Assembly: GCF_013001025.1 (NCBI RefSeq)
Contig: NZ_CP053021.1
Coordinates: 4,285,001-4,349,000 of the forward strand
From: Sphingobium yanoikuyae
GTDB taxonomy: Bacteria; Pseudomonadota; Alphaproteobacteria; Sphingomonadales; Sphingomonadaceae
Direction: 5' to 3'
Length of the DNA: 64,000 nt
Shown here: in pieces, positions 56,119-64,000 of the stretch
Position numbering within the stretch: position 1 is the first letter of the stretch
How the letters are laid out: each line of letters opens with the position of its first letter
Program-made: the position numbers and the translations under genes
The notes under the pieces: model-generated
The model's input: only the letters and a program-made list of their open reading frames with translations
Database searches by the model: none
What the model was told of the DNA's origin: nothing

Positions 56119-58632
56119 TCAGATGACCAGATTGACCAGACGATCGGGCACCACGATCACCTTCTTGGGGGTGGCGCCATCCAGCGTGCGAACGACGTTG
56201 GGGGCCGCCAGTGCCAGCTTTTCCAGCTCGTCCTTCGGCGTGCCCTTGGGCACGGTGATGGTGTCGCGCAGCTTGCCCATCACCTGGCAGGCGATGGTCA
56301 CTTCATCCTCGACCAGCAGCGCCGGATCGACCGCCGGCCAGGCGGCTTCGGCGATCAGGCCCGGCTGCGCCATCTCGGCCCAGCCCTCTTCGGCCAGATG
56401 CGGGGTCATCGGCGCGACCAGCAGCGCCAGCGCGCGGATCGCCGCGGTGCGGCTGGCCGACGGCTTGGCCTTCTCGATCGCGTTCACCAGCTCATAGATC
56501 TTGGCGACGGCCTTGTTGAAGCCCAGCGCCTCGATATCCTTGGCGACGCCGTCAATCGTCTGGTGCAGCTTGCGATCCAAGGCCTTGTCCTGGCCTTCCG
56601 CCGCCGCATCGGCTTCGCCGAACAGGCGCCAGACGCGGTTGACGAAGCGCCAGCTGCCCTCGATGCCGGCCTCGGTCCAGGGCAGGTCGCGCTCGGGCGG
56701 GCTGTCCGACAGCATGAACCATCGCACGGCGTCGGCACCATATTGTTCGATGATGTCATCGGGATCGACGACATTCTTCTTCGACTTGGACATCTTCTCG
56801 ACGCGGCCGACCGTGACCGGCGCCCCGCTCTCGATATGGATATAGTCGTCGCCGGACTTCTTGATTTCCTGCGGCGACAGCCAGCTGCCATCGCCGGCCT
56901 TGTAGGTCTCGTGGGTCACCATGCCCTGCGTGAACAGGCCGGTGAAGGGCTCGGCAAAACCCAGCTGGCCCATATGCTGCAGCGCACGGGTCCAGAAACG
57001 CGCGTAGAGCAGATGCAGGATCGCATGTTCCACGCCGCCAATATATTGGCCGACCGGCAGCCACTGCTCCACGGTCGCGCGATCGAACGGCTTGTCGTCG
57101 GGCTGGCTGGCGAAGCGGATGAAATACCAGCTCGAATCCGCGAAGGTGTCGAGCGTGTCGGTCTCGCGCCGCGCCGGCTTGCCGCAGGACGGGCAATCGA
57201 CATGCTTCCAAGTCGGGTGGCGGTCCAGCGGATTGCCGGGAATGTCGAAGGTCACATCCTCGGGCAGCTTCACCGGCAGCTGGTCCTTGGGCACGCCCAC
57301 CACACCACAATCATCGCAATGGATGACCGGGATCGGGGTGCCCCAATAACGCTGGCGCGACACGCCCCAGTCGCGCAGGCGGAACACGGTCTTGCCCGCG
57401 CCCCAGCCTTCACCCTCGGCGCGCGCGATGACGGCGGCCTTGGCGGCTTCGACGGCCATGCCGTCCAGGAAGCGCGAATTCACCAGATGGCCGGGGCCGG
57501 TATAGGCCTCGTCATGGATCGGCTTGTCGGCTTCGCCATCCAGCGCGACGACACGCTCGACCGGCAGCATATATTTGCGCGCGAAGTCGAGGTCGCGCTG
57601 GTCATGCGCGGGCACGCCCATGACGGCGCCGGTGCCATAGTCCATCAGCACGAAATTGGCGATGAAGACGGGCAGGTGCCATTCCGGATCGAACGGATGC
57701 GCGACCGTCAGGCCGGTGTCGAAGCCCAGCTTCTCCGCCGTTTCCAGCTCGGCGGCGGTGGTGCCGCCTTCCTTGCACTTCTCGATGAAGGCAACGGCAT
57801 CGGGATTGTTCGCGGCGACGGCCTGCGCGACCGGATGGTCGGCGGCGATCGCAACGAAGCTGGCGCCGAAGATGGTGTCGGGACGGGTCGAATAGACCTC
57901 GATCTCGCTGTCGAACGGCGCGACCGGCTTGAAGCTGAACTGCAGGCCGACCGACTTGCCGATCCAGTTTTCCTGCATCAGCCGGACCTTGTCGGGCCAC
58001 TGGTCGAGCGTCTGGAGGCCCTCCAGCAGATCGTCGGCGAACTGCGTGATCTTGAGGAACCACTGGTTGAGCTTGCGCTTCTCGACCAACGCGCCCGAGC
58101 GCCAGCCGCGCCCGTCGATCACCTGCTCGTTCGCCAGCACGGTCATGTCGACCGGATCCCAGTTGACCTGGCTTTCCTTGCGATAGACCAGGCCGGATTC
58201 CAGCATGTCCAGGAACAGCGCCTGTTCATGGCCATAATAATCCGGCTCGCAGGTGGCGAGTTCGCGGCTCCAGTCGATCGCGAAGCCCAGCTTCTTCAGC
58301 TGCGCGCGCATATTGGCGATGTTGGACCGGGTCCATTCGCCCGGATGCACCTTCTTTTCCATCGCCGCATTTTCGGCCGGCATGCCGAACGCGTCCCAGC
58401 CCATCGGATGCAGCACTTCATGGCCGGTCATCCGGCGGAAGCGCGCCAGCACGTCGCCCATCGAGTAGTTGCGGACATGACCGATATGGATGCGCCCCGA
58501 CGGATAGGGGAACATCTCCAGCACGTAGCTGCGCGGCTTCGTCGAGGCATCGTCCGCCTTGAAGCTCTGCTTCTCGTCCCAGACGGCCTGCCAGCGGGCG
58601 TCGGCCTCCAGCGGGTTGAAGCGCCTTTGCAT
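56119..58632 (-). CDS. leuS: Leucyl-tRNA synthetase
   Basis: An 837-residue class I synthetase with the HIGH motif in [19 protein letters not shown] in [12 protein letters not shown], and a CP1 editing domain ([18 protein letters not shown] and [13 protein letters not shown]). Length and domain order match bacterial LeuRS. It is preceded by a DUF3576 gene and followed by lptE and holA. A hairpin lies just upstream, between it and the DUF3576 stop. Confidence 0.97.
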   Translation of the reverse strand: MQRRFNPLEADARWQAVWDEKQSFKADDASTKPRSYVLEMFPYPSGRIHIGHVRNYSMGDVLARFRRMTGHEVLHPMGWDAFGMPAENAAMEKKVHPGEWTRSNIANMRAQLKKLGFAIDWSRELATCEPDYYGHEQALFLDMLESGLVYRKESQVNWDPVDMTVLANEQVIDGRGWRSGALVEKRKLNQWFLKITQFADDLLEGLQTLDQWPDKVRLMQENWIGKSVGLQFSFKPVAPFDSEIEVYSTRPDTIFGASFVAIAADHPVAQAVAANNPDAVAFIEKCKEGGTTAAELETAEKLGFDTGLTVAHPFDPEWHLPVFIANFVLMDYGTGAVMGVPAHDQRDLDFARKYMLPVERVVALDGEADKPIHDEAYTGPGHLVNSRFLDGMAVEAAKAAVIARAEGEGWGAGKTVFRLRDWGVSRQRYWGTPIPVIHCDDCGVVGVPKDQLPVKLPEDVTFDIPGNPLDRHPTWKHVDCPSCGKPARRETDTLDTFADSSWYFIRFASQPDDKPFDRATVEQWLPVGQYIGGVEHAILHLLYARFWTRALQHMGQLGFAEPFTGLFTQGMVTHETYKAGDGSWLSPQEIKKSGDDYIHIESGAPVTVGRVEKMSKSKKNVVDPDDIIEQYGADAVRWFMLSDSPPERDLPWTEAGIEGSWRFVNRVWRLFGEADAAAEGQDKALDRKLHQTIDGVAKDIEALGFNKAVAKIYELVNAIEKAKPSASRTAAIRALALLVAPMTPHLAEEGWAEMAQPGLIAEAAWPAVDPALLVEDEVTIACQVMGKLRDTITVPKGTPKDELEKLALAAPNVVRTLDGATPKKVIVVPDRLVNLVI

Positions 58633-58655
58633 GTCATGTCCTTACAAATGCAAGC

Positions 58656-58682
58656 GGGCTGGGCTCTGTGAAAGCCCAGCCC
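58656..58682. terminator. Hairpin between DUF3576 gene and leuS
   Basis: Perfect 10-bp stem GGGCTGGGCT / AGCCCAGCCC with a 7-base loop; only a weak T-rich tail on the minus strand. It may reduce read-through from the DUF3576 gene into leuS. Confidence 0.55.
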
Positions 58683-58735
58683 CGATGGTTTGAAAACAGG
58701 GCGTTACCGTATCAGTCGCGCCCGAAAGGGGTGGT

Positions 58736-59182
58736 TCAGCCGATCGCCATGCGGCGCAGGTCGCGCGCCTTGGTCAGGATGATCTCTTCCAGCTTCTGCA
58801 CCGTCGCGGCCTGCACCGGGGCATCGACCCACTGGCCATTCTGGTTGACCTGGCGGCTGGCGGCCACGCGCAGCGCGTCGGCGCGCAGATCCTGGTCCAG
58901 GATCGACACGGTGACCTTCATCCGTTCACTCGGCGTGTTGGGATTGGTATACCAGTCGGTGACGATGACGCCGCCGTTGGAATCGGTCTGCACCATCGGC
59001 ATGAAGGACAGCGTATCCAGGCTGGCGCGCCACAGATAGGCGTTGACGCCGATGGTGGTGACCTTCGACGCGGCCAGATCGGCCTTGGGCCGTTCCTTCG
59101 CGCCGCCCCCGCATGCGGCAAGCGGCAGGAGCGCAGCCAGCAGAAGACCGGAGGAAAGGGTAACGGGAAGGCGACGGACCAT
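58736..59182 (-). CDS. DUF3576 lipoprotein
   Basis: A 148-residue lipoprotein (lipobox PLAACGGG) of the DUF3576 family, conserved upstream of leuS in alphaproteobacteria. Characteristic segments are TIGVNAYLWRASLDTLSFMP and GGVIVTDWYTNPNTPSERMK. It should sit in the envelope; function unknown. Its position with leuS-lptE-holA suggests an envelope-assembly link, as inference. Confidence 0.92.
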   Translation of the reverse strand: MVRRLPVTLSSGLLLAALLPLAACGGGAKERPKADLAASKVTTIGVNAYLWRASLDTLSFMPMVQTDSNGGVIVTDWYTNPNTPSERMKVTVSILDQDLRADALRVAASRQVNQNGQWVDAPVQAATVQKLEEIILTKARDLRRMAIG

Positions 59183-59341
59183 CAGGCATGTCCTAGCTTG
59201 AAAAAGACGAAAAACGCCCCGCTTCTATAGTCGACGCGCGCCATTGGGCAAGGGGGCGCGCGGGTCCGACACGCCACGGATCGTCGCAACCCGTCCTCGG
59301 AGTCTGTGTGCTCTGTGCAACAGCTCAGACAAAAAGCGGAT

Positions 59342-59367
59342 AGCGCCTCTGGTCAATGGCGCTTTTT
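59342..59367 (+). terminator. Terminator hairpin upstream of the exported-protein gene
   Basis: AGCGCC / GGCGCT stem with a 10-base loop and a following TTTTT, 50 bases before the ATG at 59417. A second hairpin (GTCTG ... CAGAC, about 59302-59330) precedes it. No upstream plus-strand gene exists, so this may be a leader attenuator or the end of a small RNA. Confidence 0.6.
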
Positions 59368-59416
59368 GGTGTCTAATGCGTCTTGAAAAATAACCGGTGG
59401 GGAAGAGATTCGAATC

Positions 59417-60145
59417 ATGCGCGTGAAACGGGGACATTTGGCATTGGCAGGCTCGGCAATCGCCGTCGCTGGCTTCATGCTGTCGCCCGCTTTTGGCGCC
59501 GCAACTGATCTCGTCCGCATGCGTGAGGAAGCCCCGGTGTCGCTCGGCGCGCTGGGCAGCATTTCCTCCTTCACCCCCACGACCAAGGATTCGCGACTGG
59601 CTGCGGCCTATGCGAAGATCGCCGCCTCGGCCGGTCGCCAGAATTTCCGTTTCACGCCGACCAGCGGTTCGCTCAGCGGCCAGCGGTCGATCACCGTCAT
59701 GGTCCGCGCCAGCGACGTCGATCGCGTTGCCGCCAACCGTTCGGTGGTCCCGGTCAACATCGCGCCCGTCAGCTTCAGCCTGAACGGCGAGCATGGCTGG
59801 CGCAAGTTCGCCCTGCCGGAAAATACCGGCCGCAAGGCGCTGGATCCGGTGCCTGTCGAAACCATGGTCGATGCGAAGAATTTCTCGCTGGATGATGGCA
59901 AGAAGGATCGCTTCAGCACCAAGGTGCTGCTGGAAAGCCGTCGCGAGCCGACGGCGACCGTCCGCAACCCGAGTGCGGACAAGGATTATTCGCTGGATCT
60001 GGCCAGCTCCTATTCGCTGACCCGCAACCTCAACGTGACAGCGGGCATCCGCTACAACAACAGCGTTGCCGGCCGCCTGACCCCGATGACCGACGAGCGC
60101 CAGGACAACCAGGCCGTCTATCTGGGCACCATCTTCAAATTCTGA
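59417..60145 (+). CDS. Exported protein of unknown function
   Basis: A 242-residue protein with a signal peptide (basic start, then LALAGSAIAVAGFMLSPAFG). The middle is polar and the C-terminal third alternates hydrophobic residues (YSLDLASSYSLTRNLNVTAG, ending YLGTIFKF), like the last strands of an outer-membrane barrel with a terminal Phe. I do not recognise a named family. The leader contains a terminator-like hairpin 50 bases upstream. Confidence 0.72.
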   Translation: MRVKRGHLALAGSAIAVAGFMLSPAFGAATDLVRMREEAPVSLGALGSISSFTPTTKDSRLAAAYAKIAASAGRQNFRFTPTSGSLSGQRSITVMVRASDVDRVAANRSVVPVNIAPVSFSLNGEHGWRKFALPENTGRKALDPVPVETMVDAKNFSLDDGKKDRFSTKVLLESRREPTATVRNPSADKDYSLDLASSYSLTRNLNVTAGIRYNNSVAGRLTPMTDERQDNQAVYLGTIFKF

Positions 60146-60171
60146 TCGCCTGAAAAGGCAGGGATACGCAT

Positions 60172-60195
60172 GATCGGCATCGCCTGATGCCGATC
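60172..60195. terminator. Hairpin between convergent genes
   Basis: Perfect 10-bp stem GATCGGCATC / GATGCCGATC with loop GCCT between the exported-protein and ABM genes; no T-run. Confidence 0.5.
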
Positions 60196-60206
60196 GCTCC
60201 AACGCG

Positions 60207-60626
60207 TCAACAGTAACTGCCGCCACCCTTGGCGCAGAGCATGACCGGCTCCGTCTCGATCAGGCGCAATGACTGCACCATATCGGCAGTGCCCTGCTTA
60301 TATTTCAGGAAATGCGGTGTCTTGAGATGCGCCTGATAGGCCGCGTCGCTGGCATAGACTTCCAGCAGGCGGATGCTCGCCGGCTTTCCGGCGATCGCCA
60401 CCGCCGACAGCGACAGCACGCCCGGCTCCTGCGCCACCGATGCGGCAATCTCCTCGCGCAGATAGGCCTTATAGTCCTCGATCTGCGCCGGATCGATCTC
60501 CAACTCCGCGATCCGCACGATCGGCTTTTCCGGCGCGGCCTGCGCCTTGGCCTGTCGCCCGGCCCCGACGCCCAGCATGAAGGCGGCCAGCGTCAATGCG
60601 CCCACCGCCGCCTTAGTCCTGCGCAT
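60207..60626 (-). CDS. Exported antibiotic biosynthesis monooxygenase (ABM) domain protein
   Basis: A 139-residue protein with a cleavable signal (LTLAAFMLGVGAGRQAKAQA) and one ABM/quinol monooxygenase-like domain (EIDPAQIEDYKAYLREEIAA, then IRLLEVYASDAAYQAHLKTP). ABM domains form dimers that oxidise quinols or act on small aromatics without cofactor; some have other roles. It overlaps the CMD gene by 14 bases, a pairing that fits an aromatic or quinone detoxification unit. The C-terminal end is Cys-containing (MLCAKGGGSYC). Confidence 0.85.
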   Translation of the reverse strand: MRRTKAAVGALTLAAFMLGVGAGRQAKAQAAPEKPIVRIAELEIDPAQIEDYKAYLREEIAASVAQEPGVLSLSAVAIAGKPASIRLLEVYASDAAYQAHLKTPHFLKYKQGTADMVQSLRLIETEPVMLCAKGGGSYC

Positions 60627-60936
60627 CGTCGAACAGCTTGCGGGCGATGCCCAGTGCGGTCATCGCCGGCGGCCAGCCGGCATAGAAGGCCAGATGGGTG
60701 ATGGTCGCGATGATCTCCGCGCGCGTCAGCCCATTGTCCAGTGCCCGCTGCAGGTGAAAGGGCAGCTCATTGCCGCGATAGAGCGAGATGAGGCTGGTGA
60801 TGGTGATCAGGCTGCGGTCGCGCGGCGACAATGCCGGATCGGCCCAGACTTCGCCGAACAGGGTCTTGTCGGTCATTTCCGCCAGATGAGGCGCCAGATC
60901 GCCAAAAGATCGGCGCGCGTCGGTGGGTTCGGTCAT
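60613..60936 (-). CDS. Carboxymuconolactone decarboxylase family protein
   Basis: A 107-residue all-helical CMD domain protein. The family pattern is visible in SLYRGNELPFHLQRALDNG and ATITHLAFYAGWPPAMTALG. There is no cysteine, so it is not an AhpD-type peroxidase partner; it resembles the PcaC-like branch. ATG 60936 with GGAG seven bases upstream is preferred to ATG 60951. It is first in a two-gene operon with the ABM gene. Confidence 0.88.
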   Translation of the reverse strand: MTEPTDARRSFGDLAPHLAEMTDKTLFGEVWADPALSPRDRSLITITSLISLYRGNELPFHLQRALDNGLTRAEIIATITHLAFYAGWPPAMTALGIARKLFDDAQD

Positions 60937-60980
60937 CTCGGGTCTCCGCAAAAGGAACGGCGTCCCCCAGCCTAGCCGAC

Positions 60981-60989
60981 TTATCCACA
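60981..60989 (+). other. DnaA box-like 9-mer
   Basis: TTATCCACA, a perfect match to the strong DnaA box, in the short gap before the CMD gene. A reverse copy lies about 300 bases away. Confidence 0.45.
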
Positions 60990-61031
60990 GGCTATTAGGC
61001 CCGCATCCGCGCTAGGCCCCATGACCCGGAT

Positions 61032-61592
61032 TCATATATGGTCGGTCAGTCCGTCGATCGCCGCCCAGCCCGCCGCGCCGATCCCGCGCAGCATATGCCG
61101 GTGCTTTGCCCTGATCCCGCCCAGCGCGATCACCGGCGCCTTCGCCTGCCGCGCGAGCGCCGCAAAGCCGATCCGCCCCAGCGCCCCGGCACCAGGATGC
61201 GACCGGGTCGGGAGCAGCGGCGACAGGAAGACCATATCCGCGCGCGCCGCCGCCTGAAGCTCCTGCCGGTCATGCGCCGCCTGGCTGTGGATAAGTCTGT
61301 GGAAATTTTTCGCCCCATCCCGCCCATGCCAGCCATCCGCGCGCCAGGCCGCCGCCGTTCGCGCGTCGCCCGCCAGCATCAGCACCAGCCGCCGCCGCCG
61401 CGCAACTGCCCGCAATGCCTCGAACAGCGCGCGTCGTTTCACCGCTTCGGTATGATAATGGCGAAAGACGATTCCCGCGCGGCCGCGTGGCAAGCGCGCT
61501 GCCGCCGCCAGCAATGACGCATCCTCCACCCGCTCATCGGTCATCAGCCAGAGGCCGGGCAGTTTTTTGCGGTGGCGGGCGTGCATGGCCAT
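61032..61592 (-). CDS. Thiamine phosphate synthase/TenI-like protein
   Basis: A 186-residue TIM-barrel protein related to ThiE/TenI. SPLLPTRSHPGAGALGRIGF and PVIALGGIRAKHRHMLRGIG match the conserved phosphate-binding loops; the N-terminal part (LPGLWLMTDERVEDASLLAA) is short. At 186 residues it is smaller than typical ThiE (about 210), so it could be a TenI-type relative or a short ThiE. No thiamine genes or TPP riboswitch are nearby. It is divergent from the YggS gene. Confidence 0.8.
   Translation of the reverse strand: MAMHARHRKKLPGLWLMTDERVEDASLLAAAARLPRGRAGIVFRHYHTEAVKRRALFEALRAVARRRRLVLMLAGDARTAAAWRADGWHGRDGAKNFHRLIHSQAAHDRQELQAAARADMVFLSPLLPTRSHPGAGALGRIGFAALARQAKAPVIALGGIRAKHRHMLRGIGAAGWAAIDGLTDHI
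61286..61294 (-). other. DnaA box-like 9-mer, reverse
   Basis: TGTGGATAA, the reverse complement of TTATCCACA, inside the ThiE-like gene; a degenerate third box (TGTGGAAAT) follows at about 61299. Confidence 0.4.
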
Positions 61593-61609
61593 CGCCTATA
61601 GCAGCCGCC

Positions 61610-62344
61610 ATGACCACCGACATCCCCGAAGCTGCGGCCCGCCTTGCCACCCTGCGCGACCAGATCGACCGCGCCGCCCGCCTGACCCAGCGCAGCGCCG
61701 ACGACATCAACCTGATCGCCGTGTCCAAGACCCAGCCGGCCGAAGCGATCCTTCCGCTGCTCCACGCCGGCCAGCGCGTCTTCGGCGAAAACCGCGTTCA
61801 GGAAAGCCAGGACAAATGGCCGGCCCTGCGCGAGCAATTTTCGGATCTGACCCTGCATCTGGTCGGCCAGTTGCAATCGAACAAGGCCGCCGATGCCGTC
61901 GCCCTGTTCGACGTCATCCATTCGCTCGATCGCCTCTCGCTGCTGAGCGCGCTCGCCAAGGCGATGGACGCCGCGGGCAAGCGCCTGCCCTGCTTCATCC
62001 AGGTGAATATCGGGGCCGAGGAACAGAAGGGCGGCTGCCCGATCGCCGATGTGCCGGCGCTGATCGCCGCAGCGCGCGACGCCGACATCCCCTTGCTCGG
62101 CCTGATGTGCGTGCCCCCGGCCGATGTCGAGCCCGCCCCCTATTTTGCCCTGCTCGCGAAAATGGCGCGGGAAGAGGGCCTCCCGCGCCTGTCGATGGGC
62201 ATGTCGGGCGATTTCGAAACCGCCCTGATGCTGGGCGCCACCGACATTCGCGTCGGCACCGCCCTGTTCGGCGAACGCGCCCCCGTCAGCCGCCCCGTCC
62301 CTCGGAGCGGCCTGGGGATGATCAGAAACGCCCCCGCAAGGTAA
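61610..62344 (+). CDS. YggS/PLPBP family PLP homeostasis protein
   Basis: A 244-residue single-domain PLP-binding protein. The PLP lysine is in INLIAVSKTQPAEAI and the fold's conserved loops in RVFGENRVQESQDKW, HLVGQLQSNKAADAV and LSMGMSGDFETALMLGATD. Homologues have no clear enzyme activity and keep vitamin B6 pools balanced. ATG 61610 gives the usual start. Its 3' end overlaps the convergent receptor gene by 23 bases. Confidence 0.94.
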   Translation: MTTDIPEAAARLATLRDQIDRAARLTQRSADDINLIAVSKTQPAEAILPLLHAGQRVFGENRVQESQDKWPALREQFSDLTLHLVGQLQSNKAADAVALFDVIHSLDRLSLLSALAKAMDAAGKRLPCFIQVNIGAEEQKGGCPIADVPALIAAARDADIPLLGLMCVPPADVEPAPYFALLAKMAREEGLPRLSMGMSGDFETALMLGATDIRVGTALFGERAPVSRPVPRSGLGMIRNAPAR

Positions 62345-64000
62345 TGCCATAGGTGCGGGGTTCGGCCAGATAGGCGGAGATCAGCTGGTTAGCCATCGGC
62401 GCGCCCTGCACGAACTGCCCGGTGGTCGATGTCGCCGGGCTGCTCGACTGGAGCGGACTGCTGAAGGCGACCTGGGTATAATCCTGGTTGAAGATATTCT
62501 GGCCCCAGAATTCGACCGCCCAGCGCTGGTCCTTGCCGCGCAGGCCGACGCGCGCATTGAACACCGCAAAGCCGTCCTGCGCCTTTTCCGGGAACAGGTC
62601 GGACCCGGTATTATAGTCGCTCATCATGCGGCCATCGATGTAGAAGAGCGCGGACAGGCCGTTCGACCCGATATCGGGCGTCCAGGCCATGCTCGCGGTC
62701 GTCACCAGTTGCGGCGCATTGCTGTTGATCGATCCGGGCAGCAGGAACAGTGCCGGATCGAGCGGCACGCTGCCATCGCCGCTGCCGACCAGCCGCTTGG
62801 CGAATTTCGCCCGTGCGTAGGTCAGGCCGCCGGTCAGGCGGAAATGGCGCACCGGTGAAGCGGTCAGTTCCAGTTCCACACCCTGGCTGATCAGCCCCGG
62901 CCCGACATCGCCGGAATCGCAGGTCCGCGCCGCCGAAAGGGCGCTGTCACAGCCATTGATATTCTGCACGACGAAGCTGGTGCCGTTGAAGGTGTTCAGC
63001 TGGAAATTCTTGAACTCCTGACGGAAGGCCGCGATGTTCGCGCTCCATTTCGGCTGGGTATATTTGAAGCCGATTTCAAAGGCATCGACCTTCTCTGCGG
63101 CAAAGCGCAGGCTCGTCACATCGGCATTGGTGCGCGGCGCATAGACCGCCGGCACCGTGTTCAGGCCGGTCGATCCCAGCTGAAAGCGGTCGAGGTTGAA
63201 GCCGCCCGCCTTATAGCCCTTGGAATAGCTGCCATAGACCAGCATTTCGTCGATCGGCTTCCACGACAGCACCGCCGTGCCGCTGAACTCGCCGTCGCTG
63301 ATCTTGTCGTTGAGGTCGAGCGCATTGAGCGTGGTCGAGCCATTGCCAAGGCAGCCGAGCGTCAGGATGCCGCCCGCCAGCGCCGCCGCACTGCCCAGCG
63401 ACGCATTGGTCGCCAGCGTCGGCAGCGAAGAGGCCTGCAACGCCGCGCAGGTCGCGTTGTTGTTATTGAAATCCGACGAGAATTTCTTCGATTCATGGGT
63501 GTAGCGCAGGCCCAGGGTGAGATCGAGCCGCTTGGTGATGTGGATGATATTATGGGTGAAGAGCGCCCAATTCTCGCTCTTCTGGCGATAGATGGAGGCA
63601 ACGTCGCCGGTGCCTTCCGGGATTGCCGCCAGCGCGCGCAGGCCATTGCCAAGACCGGTGGAGATCGCCCCCGCCTGTGCCGCCGCGACGCCGGCCGGCA
63701 ATCCGGCATTGATCAGCGCGGCGGTCAGGCCGGCGTTGAGATTGGCCTGGGTGCCGCCGATCAGCGCCGACGTGGCAAGACCGCTGCCGCAGGCCGCCAG
63801 TTGCGCCGCAGTAAAGTTGCTGTTGACGCCCGCACCCGCCATCAGGCGACAGGCGGCAAAGCGGCCATAGTCGGCGCCAAAGCGGATATTATCCTCCAGC
63901 GTCAGCTTCTCATTGGCGTAATAGCCGCCCACCAGCCAGTCGAGCGCCTCGTTGAAGGCCGAACCCTGCGCCCGCAATTCCTGGGTGAAGGTCTTGAACT
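62322..64000 (-). CDS. TonB-dependent receptor, C-terminal part
   Basis: About 559 residues of an outer-membrane receptor are present; the frame runs off the right edge, so the signal peptide, TonB box and plug lie outside. The visible part is beta-barrel with segments such as RLDLTLGLRYTHESKKF, DEMLVYGSYSKGYKAGGFNL and RWAVEFWGQNIFNQDYTQVA, ending in the C-terminal strand YGITLRGRF with terminal Phe. The YGSYSKGYKAGGFN stretch is typical of sphingomonad receptors, whose ligands are siderophores or organic compounds; the ligand here is unknown. Confidence 0.93.
   Translation of the reverse strand, partial: FKTFTQELRAQGSAFNEALDWLVGGYYANEKLTLEDNIRFGADYGRFAACRLMAGAGVNSNFTAAQLAACGSGLATSALIGGTQANLNAGLTAALINAGLPAGVAAAQAGAISTGLGNGLRALAAIPEGTGDVASIYRQKSENWALFTHNIIHITKRLDLTLGLRYTHESKKFSSDFNNNNATCAALQASSLPTLATNASLGSAAALAGGILTLGCLGNGSTTLNALDLNDKISDGEFSGTAVLSWKPIDEMLVYGSYSKGYKAGGFNLDRFQLGSTGLNTVPAVYAPRTNADVTSLRFAAEKVDAFEIGFKYTQPKWSANIAAFRQEFKNFQLNTFNGTSFVVQNINGCDSALSAARTCDSGDVGPGLISQGVELELTASPVRHFRLTGGLTYARAKFAKRLVGSGDGSVPLDPALFLLPGSINSNAPQLVTTASMAWTPDIGSNGLSALFYIDGRMMSDYNTGSDLFPEKAQDGFAVFNARVGLRGKDQRWAVEFWGQNIFNQDYTQVAFSSPLQSSSPATSTTGQFVQGAPMANQLISAYLAEPRTYGITLRGRF

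Noticed and set aside
55999..58671. 890-residue plus-strand ORF antisense to leuS
   Set aside because: Same artefact; leuS on the opposite strand has intact HIGH and KMSKS motifs.
59408..59416. GATTCGAATC resembling a tRNA T-loop
   Set aside because: No acceptor, D or anticodon stems around it; it lies right at the start codon of the exported protein.
60613..60936. CMD protein lacking CxxC as a broken AhpD
   Set aside because: Classical carboxymuconolactone decarboxylases also lack the CxxC, so nothing is missing.

Overview
The window looks like a chromosomal segment of a sphingomonad alphaproteobacterium (Sphingobium/Sphingomonas type). The evidence is high GC, Sphingomonadales-type conserved proteins (DUF4167, DUF6489, DUF3576), a TonB-dependent receptor, and the alphaproteobacterial gene block rho ... 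mnmE-mnmG-rsmG-parA-parB ... holA-lptE-leuS, which usually lies near the chromosome origin. No tRNA, rRNA, CRISPR array, prophage or clear metabolite riboswitch was seen. Almost all of the window is ordinary, densely packed chromosomal genes. Many very long antisense ORFs are artefacts of GC-rich third codon positions and are left out.

Layout. 1-5.4 kb: the end of a polysaccharide flippase, a CBS-domain protein, a small membrane protein coupled to a YciA-type thioesterase, and two tandem DUF4139 proteins. 5.4-9.8 kb: hisS-prfA-prmC followed by a DUF4167 protein. 9.9-21.6 kb: an M61 peptidase, pyrophosphatase, a divergent MocR regulator/YczE membrane protein pair, an NHL-repeat protein, DUF1993, gyrB, tag and a DJ-1/PfpI protein. 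21.7-31.1 kb: an Lhr-type helicase, arylsulfatase, a PLP gamma-lyase/synthase with a D-2-hydroxyacid dehydrogenase, and an AsmA protein. 31.1-35.4 kb: a HAD-IB phosphatase divergent from a four-gene Mla-type lipid transport operon. 35.5-44 kb: pepN, then parB-parA-rsmG-mnmG-mnmE-DUF6489 on the minus strand, with parS-like sites in and around it. 44.1-48.4 kb: a dienelactone hydrolase, a quinone oxidoreductase, an IS1111-type insertion sequence and a phytanoyl-CoA dioxygenase-like gene. 48.4-59.2 kb: terC, rho, a retropepsin-like protease, a class A PBP, msrB, and holA-lptE-leuS-DUF3576. 59.4-64 kb: an exported protein, an ABM monooxygenase with a CMD protein, a ThiE-like protein, a YggS-type PLP protein and the C-terminal part of a TonB-dependent receptor.

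The most notable object is the IS110-family (IS1111 group) element at about 45880-47236. Its 3' non-coding region can fold into two consecutive stem-loops of the kind described for bridge RNA/seekRNA. In the first, the two sides of the internal loop match the right and left flanks of this very insertion (8 and 6 nt, each including the TT core). In the second, one side repeats the right element end plus core (8 nt) and the other can pair with the left element end (5 pairs, one wobble). Removing the element rebuilds a textbook intrinsic terminator behind the quinone oxidoreductase gene, so the RNA appears programmed to place the element at the junction between a terminator stem and its T-run. 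A second theme is chromosome segregation: parS-like 16-mers lie inside rsmG, between mnmE and mnmG, and inside two unrelated genes 20 kb upstream and about 7 kb downstream.
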